Source: Candidatus Salinicoccus stercoripullorum (GTDB lineage Bacteria; Bacillota; Bacilli; Staphylococcales; Salinicoccaceae). From it: a stretch of 64,000 bases of DNA. The notes below the pieces were generated by a model, which saw nothing but the letters and a program-made list of their open reading frames with translations, searched no databases and was not told the origin of the DNA. The stretch covers positions 62,001 to 126,000 of the forward strand of contig DXHR01000003.1 in NCBI GenBank assembly GCA_019113295.1. The letters are read 5' to 3'. How positions within the stretch are numbered: the first letter of the stretch is position 1; each line of letters begins with the position of its first letter. The position numbers and the translations under genes were made by a program. This document shows, piece after piece, positions 59,712-64,000 of this stretch.

Positions 59712-62450
59712 ATGGACTACAAAGACACATTGCTGATGCCGAAGACGAAATTCAAGATGCGCGGCGGCCTTGTCAATAAAGAACCTCAGATGCAGGAAGA
59801 GTGGCGTGAGAGCAGCCTGTATGAAAAGAAACTGAAACAGAACGAGGGCAACACGCCATACGTGCTTCATGACGGCCCGCCGTATGCGAATGGCTCGCTC
59901 CATATGGGGCATGCCCTGAACAAGATCATCAAGGACATCATCATCAGGAACAAGCAGATGCGTGGTTTCTATGCCCCGTATGTTCCCGGGTGGGACACTC
60001 ATGGTCTGCCGATAGAGCAGGCGCTGACAAACAAAGGAGTGGACCGCAAAAGCATGTCCATCGAGGAATTCAGGAACAAATGCATCGAATTTGCAAATAC
60101 ACAGATCGACCAGCAGCGCGAAGGGTTCAAGCGCATGGGAATCGACGGTGAATGGGACAATCCGTATCTGACGTATAAGCCGGAATTTGAAGCGGCACAG
60201 GTCCGGGTATTAAAAGATATGGTCGGAAAGGGACTGATCTACAAAGGGAAAAAGCCGATCTACTGGTCTCCCGTAAGTGAATCTTCTCTCGCTGAAGCTG
60301 AACTTGAATATAAGGACAAGCGTTCACCATCCATCTATGTCACATTCGATGTGGAAGATGGAAAAGGCGTGGTGGACCCGGGAGTCAAAATCGTCATCTG
60401 GACAACGACTCCATGGACAATCCCTTCCAACCTTGGCATTGCAGTCCATCCTGAACTGAACTATGTACAGTTCAACTATGAAGGGGACGAATATATTGTA
60501 GCGGAAGGGCTCCTGGATGCCTACTGCGAGGATGCAGACCTCGATAAGGACAAAGTTACACGCACGAAGGAATTCAAAGGCTCAGAACTTGAGTATATGA
60601 CGGCAAAACATCCGCTTTTCGACCGGGCAAGTCTTGTGGTCCTCGGTGATCATGTCACACTCGAGGGCGGGACAGGCTGTGTCCATACGGCACCGGGACA
60701 CGGTGACGATGACTTCGTCATCGGCCAGAAATATGAACTTGGTGTACTAAGCCCGGTCGATGACAAAGGTGTGTTCACAGATGAAGCGGGCAAATATGAA
60801 GGGCTTTTCTATGACAAGGCCAACAAAGTCATCACAGAAGATCTCGAAGCAGCCGGTGCACTTGTGAAAATGAACTTCATCACGCACTCCTATCCACACG
60901 ACTGGAGATCGAAGACGCCCGTCATCTTCCGTGCGACACCTCAGTGGTTCGCTTCAATCAAAAATGTACGCCAGGATATCATCAACGCCCTTGATGATAC
61001 GAAATTCCAGGTGGAATGGAACCGCAGGCGCATGTCGAACATGATCAAAAACCGGGGTGACTGGGTGATTTCACGTCAACGTGTATGGGGAGTGCCGCTG
61101 CCATTCTTCTATGCAGAAAATGGAGAGGAGATCGTCGACACCGGAGTCATTGAACATGTTGCTTCACTGTTCGAAGAGCACGGTTCGAACATTTGGTTCG
61201 AATGGGACGCAAAAGAGCTGCTGCCGGAAGGGTTCACGCATCAAGGCTCACCGAACGGCGAATTCACAAAAGAGACGGATATCATGGATGTATGGTTCGA
61301 TTCCGGCTCCACACACCGTGGTGTGCTCGCAACACGTGATTATCTGACATACCCTGCAGATCTTTATTTCGAAGGTTCCGACCAGTACCGCGGATGGTTC
61401 AACTCCTCGATCATCACGAGCGTGGCGACAAAGGGTATTGCCCCTTACAAGGAGCTTCTGAGCCATGGATTCGTCATGGACGGCCAGGGCAGGAAGATGT
61501 CCAAATCCGTAGGGAACGTGATACTGCCTGAGAAAGTGATGAAACAGATGGGGGCGGATATCATCCGTCTGTGGGTAATGTCATCAGACTTCGAAGAGGA
61601 TGTGAGAATTTCAGATGATATCCTCAAGCAGGTTTCCGAAGTGTACCGCAAGGTCAGGAACACGTTCAGGTTCCTGCTCGGGAACGTGGCAGACTTCAAT
61701 CCGTCTGAAGATGCAATCCAGTATGACGATATGATGGAAGTCGACCAGTTCATGTATCAGCGCTTCAATGAGATGATCAATCTGATGCGCGGCTGTTATG
61801 AAAGATATGATTATGTATCCATGTACCAGGCACTCCAGAATTACATCAACGTCGACCTGTCCAACTTCTATCTGGACTACGGCAAGGACATCCTCTACAT
61901 TGAGCAGGAGGATGCGCATATCAGGCGAAGCATGCAGACTGTCCTGTATAAGATTGTGACGGAACTCAACAGGCTTCTTGCACCGGTACTCGTGCATACG
62001 GCAGAAGAGATCCACCAGCACACACCGCATGTGGAAAAGGAAAGTGTCCACCTGGAGTATCTGCCGGAAGAAGCGGATGTTGACGAAGCACTTGTTCTGA
62101 AGTGGAAGAATTTCATGGCAGTCCGCGATGATGTATTCAAAGCACTTGAAGTGGCAAGGAATGAAAAAGTGATTGGTAAATCACTCGAGGCTAAAGTGTA
62201 TGTGACAAGTCCTGAAGGACTCGACTTTACTGATATCAACGGCAGCCTTGAACAGCTGTTCATCGTATCCCAGGTCGAAGTTGCGGACGCACTTCCTGAC
62301 GGCATTGAATATGATAATGTCACTGTCAAAGTGGAGCATGCGGAAGGCACACGCTGTGAGCGCTGCTGGAACTATTCCACGGCAGAGTCCATCAATGAAG
62401 GCGACGATGATATCTGTCCGAGATGCCGCAGTGTTGTCGATGCACTTTAG
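59712..62450 (+). CDS. ileS: Isoleucyl-tRNA synthetase
   Basis: Class Ia synthetase charging tRNA-Ile and editing valine. 912 aa. HIGH motif HMGH within [16 protein letters not shown] near residue 57, editing domain with [22 protein letters not shown] motif [10 protein letters not shown] near residue 595, anticodon-binding domain, and the C-terminal zinc site CERCWNY...CPRC. The domain layout is of the common bacterial IleS1 type. RBS aaaaggag. Confidence 0.98.
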   Translation: MDYKDTLLMPKTKFKMRGGLVNKEPQMQEEWRESSLYEKKLKQNEGNTPYVLHDGPPYANGSLHMGHALNKIIKDIIIRNKQMRGFYAPYVPGWDTHGLPIEQALTNKGVDRKSMSIEEFRNKCIEFANTQIDQQREGFKRMGIDGEWDNPYLTYKPEFEAAQVRVLKDMVGKGLIYKGKKPIYWSPVSESSLAEAELEYKDKRSPSIYVTFDVEDGKGVVDPGVKIVIWTTTPWTIPSNLGIAVHPELNYVQFNYEGDEYIVAEGLLDAYCEDADLDKDKVTRTKEFKGSELEYMTAKHPLFDRASLVVLGDHVTLEGGTGCVHTAPGHGDDDFVIGQKYELGVLSPVDDKGVFTDEAGKYEGLFYDKANKVITEDLEAAGALVKMNFITHSYPHDWRSKTPVIFRATPQWFASIKNVRQDIINALDDTKFQVEWNRRRMSNMIKNRGDWVISRQRVWGVPLPFFYAENGEEIVDTGVIEHVASLFEEHGSNIWFEWDAKELLPEGFTHQGSPNGEFTKETDIMDVWFDSGSTHRGVLATRDYLTYPADLYFEGSDQYRGWFNSSIITSVATKGIAPYKELLSHGFVMDGQGRKMSKSVGNVILPEKVMKQMGADIIRLWVMSSDFEEDVRISDDILKQVSEVYRKVRNTFRFLLGNVADFNPSEDAIQYDDMMEVDQFMYQRFNEMINLMRGCYERYDYVSMYQALQNYINVDLSNFYLDYGKDILYIEQEDAHIRRSMQTVLYKIVTELNRLLAPVLVHTAEEIHQHTPHVEKESVHLEYLPEEADVDEALVLKWKNFMAVRDDVFKALEVARNEKVIGKSLEAKVYVTSPEGLDFTDINGSLEQLFIVSQVEVADALPDGIEYDNVTVKVEHAEGTRCERCWNYSTAESINEGDDDICPRCRSVVDAL

Positions 62451-62459
62451 GAGGGACCC

Positions 62460-62945
62460 ATGAAAAGCTACAGAATCATACCGATGGCCCTCATTGCCGC
62501 ATTTCTGATCGGTCTGGATCAGCTGACCAAATTTCTGGTTGTCACCCGTATGGAGGAAGGTGAATCCATCCCGATCCTCGGCAAATACTTTGCAATCACT
62601 TCCCACCGTAACAGCGGTGCCGCCTGGGGAATGCTCCAGGGTCAGATGATCTTCTTCTATATCATAACGGTGGTCGTACTTGCCATTCTGGTCTATGTAT
62701 ATATCAGGGAGGCAAAGGGTAATTTGTTGTTGCAGTCTGCAATCGTGATGCTCATCGCCGGTTCACTCGGCAATTTCATCGACCGCATTCTGTTCCAGGA
62801 AGTAGTGGATTTCGTTGATGTACTCCTGATCTTCTACGACTTTCCGATCTTCAATGTTGCTGACAGCGCACTGACTGTCGGTGTCGTCCTGATGATTGTT
62901 GAATTCTTCTTTATGGGAAAAGGTGAAAAAGATGCAGGAAATTAA
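62460..62945 (+). CDS. lspA: Prolipoprotein signal peptidase (signal peptidase II)
   Basis: 161-aa membrane aspartyl protease cleaving lipoprotein signal peptides, such as that of CtaC. Four membrane helices. The motifs are DQLTKFLV near residue 20, NSGAAWGML near residue 52, GNFIDR near residue 99 with one catalytic Asp region, and FNVADSALTVG with the second. RBS aggaggg; overlaps rluD by 14 nt. Confidence 0.97.
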   Translation: MKSYRIIPMALIAAFLIGLDQLTKFLVVTRMEEGESIPILGKYFAITSHRNSGAAWGMLQGQMIFFYIITVVVLAILVYVYIREAKGNLLLQSAIVMLIAGSLGNFIDRILFQEVVDFVDVLLIFYDFPIFNVADSALTVGVVLMIVEFFFMGKGEKDAGN

Positions 62946-63837
62946 AGTTACCCAGACGGGGGACGGTCTCAGGATAGACCGTTTCCTTGCAGAAATCGTA
63001 CCGGATACTTCCCGCAGTGACATGCAGGGGCGTATCAAAGATGGCATAGTACTTGTTAACGGGAGCACTGTGAAACCGAACTACAGGGTAAAGGTGGATG
63101 ATATGGTGACGGTGGACGAGCGGGAGCTTGTCGAAAGCGACATCGTCCCTGAAGACCTCGGTCTTGATATCGTCTATGAAGATGATCATGTGGCCGTAGT
63201 GTACAAGCCGCGCGGCATGGTGGTGCATCCCGCCGCCGGACACACTTCCGGCACGCTTGTCAACGGCCTGATGCACCAGCTGGACAACCTGTCCGGCATC
63301 AACGGTGAACTAAGACCGGGCATTGTGCACCGGATAGACAAGGATACGAGCGGGCTGCTCATGGTCGCAAAAGACGATGTGACACACCGGGCACTTGTCG
63401 ATCAGCTTGTGGATAAATCGGTGACGCGCAGATATACTGCGCTGGTCCATGGCGTGATTCCCCATGACAAGGGGACAATCGAGGCACCGATCGGCAGAAA
63501 TCCGAAAGAGCGCCAGGCAATGGCCGTAGTGGACGATGGCAAGGAGGCGGTGACGCATTTTAACGTCATCGACCGCTTCGATGATTTTACTCTGGTGGAA
63601 TGCATACTCGAGACCGGCCGCACCCATCAGATCCGTGTCCACATGAAATATATCGGATATCCCCTTGCCGGGGACCCGAAGTACGGACAGCGGAAAACGC
63701 TTGATACAGGTGGGCAGATGCTTCATGCCGGCACCATCGGTTTCATCCATCCCGCCACGGATGAGTACATGGAATTTACATCGCCGCTGCCGGATGAATT
63801 CGAGGATATCATTTCCGGTCTTGAACACAAATCCTGA
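62932..63837 (+). CDS. rluD: RluA-family 23S rRNA pseudouridine synthase
   Basis: 301-aa pseudouridine synthase. An N-terminal S4 domain (LRIDRFLAEIVPDTSRSDMQGRI) precedes the catalytic domain with HRIDKDTSGLLMVAK near residue 130, where the first Asp is catalytic. GRTHQIRVHMKYIGYPLAGDPKYG follows near residue 225. The family also includes RluC-like members, so target uridines are not certain. It follows lspA and precedes the pyr leader, the usual Firmicutes order. Confidence 0.93.
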   Translation: MQEIKVTQTGDGLRIDRFLAEIVPDTSRSDMQGRIKDGIVLVNGSTVKPNYRVKVDDMVTVDERELVESDIVPEDLGLDIVYEDDHVAVVYKPRGMVVHPAAGHTSGTLVNGLMHQLDNLSGINGELRPGIVHRIDKDTSGLLMVAKDDVTHRALVDQLVDKSVTRRYTALVHGVIPHDKGTIEAPIGRNPKERQAMAVVDDGKEAVTHFNVIDRFDDFTLVECILETGRTHQIRVHMKYIGYPLAGDPKYGQRKTLDTGGQMLHAGTIGFIHPATDEYMEFTSPLPDEFEDIISGLEHKS

Positions 63838-63844
63838 TAAATCC

Positions 63845-63873
63845 TTGACTTTGGAATTCGTTAGGCATAGACT
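63845..63873 (+). promoter_or_regulatory. Promoter of the pyr operon
   Basis: TTGACT (63845-63850), 17-nt spacer, TAGACT (63868-63873), directly after the rluD stop. Confidence 0.65.
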
Positions 63874-63903
63874 GTTATAGAAAAGTAAATAAAAAATGTC
63901 TTT

Positions 63904-64000
63904 AAATGGAGTCCCGTGAGGCTCCAAAGGCATGATATGGACGGATGTAGGCGGCCCGCGGGCCGGACTGCAGGTTTTTTGGATACGTGTATACTCATGT
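63904..64000 (+). promoter_or_regulatory. PyrR-binding attenuator leader of the pyr operon (continues past the window)
   Basis: GGAGTCCCGTGAGGCTCC at 63908-63925 matches the PyrR-binding RNA consensus ARUCCNGNGAGGYU exactly and forms the expected hairpin. It is followed by a GC-rich GGCCCGCGGGCC palindrome (63952-63963) and a T run at 63976-63981, parts of the attenuator. UMP-bound PyrR should stabilise the hairpin and favour termination. pyrR itself is not in the window. Confidence 0.85.

Overview
The window is an ordered chromosomal core region of a low-to-mid-GC Gram-positive bacterium of the Staphylococcaceae. Gene order closely follows Staphylococcus (pdhCD; suhB-typA-ylaN-ftsW-pycA-ctaA/ctaB; ylbF-ylbG-rsmD-coaD; rpmF; bshC-mraZ-rsmH-ftsL-pbp1-mraY-murD-divIB-ftsA-ftsZ-ylmDE-sepF-ylmGH-divIVA-ileS-lspA-rluD-pyr leader). 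The base composition is clearly more GC-rich than S. aureus, many proteins carry acidic linkers or tails, and a caa3-type cytochrome oxidase is present. Together these suggest a salt-tolerant relative such as Salinicoccus; this assignment is inference. I saw no rRNA, tRNA, CRISPR array, insertion sequence or prophage.

Layout. 1-2.6 kb: end of the pyruvate dehydrogenase operon (pdhC 3' part, pdhD), then a UPF0223 gene and a membrane protein with a long charged tail. 4.1-17.5 kb: a branched-chain amino acid island that separates genes adjacent in Bacillus (yktA from yktB). It holds a TetR-type regulator, a divergent BASS transporter followed by ilvD, and then a T-box-controlled ilvB-ilvN-ilvC-leuA-leuB-leuC-leuD-ilvA operon ending in a strong terminator. 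17.6-25.9 kb: yktB, an inositol-monophosphatase gene, a split NERD-like gene, ylaF, typA, ylaH, ylaN, ftsW and a hypothetical gene. 25.9-37.3 kb: energy metabolism, with pycA (perfect cre site upstream), ctaA divergent from ctaB, caa3 oxidase subunits ctaCDEF, and the assembly factors ctaG and ctaM. 37.3-43.5 kb: yugN, ricF/ylbF, a GlpQ-like phosphodiesterase, ylbG, rsmD, coaD, tmcAL, yceD, rpmF and an acetyltransferase gene. 43.6-59.4 kb: bshC and the division and cell-wall (dcw) cluster through divIVA. 59.5-64 kb: T-box-ileS, lspA, rluD and the start of the pyr operon leader with a consensus PyrR-binding RNA hairpin.

The genes form a few coherent systems. Pyruvate dehydrogenase and pyruvate carboxylase feed and refill the TCA cycle. 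The ilv/leu operon makes valine, leucine and isoleucine under combined T-box and possible CodY control. ctaA and ctaB make haem A for the caa3 oxidase, with ctaG and ctaM for assembly. The dcw cluster supplies lipid-linked wall precursors, septal synthase and the Z-ring.

I did not find a convincing entirely new system. The most unusual points are: the T-box on the ilvB-leu operon with ilvD placed in a separate unit behind a BASS transporter; a short threonine dehydratase without a regulatory domain and with a disrupted start; a degenerate NERD/zinc-ribbon/HTH-like gene split at an A6 run; a 10-nt-period GTGG array ahead of mraZ; and a cre site ahead of pycA. Start sites given here are chosen from ribosome-binding sites and are often shorter than the longest open frame.
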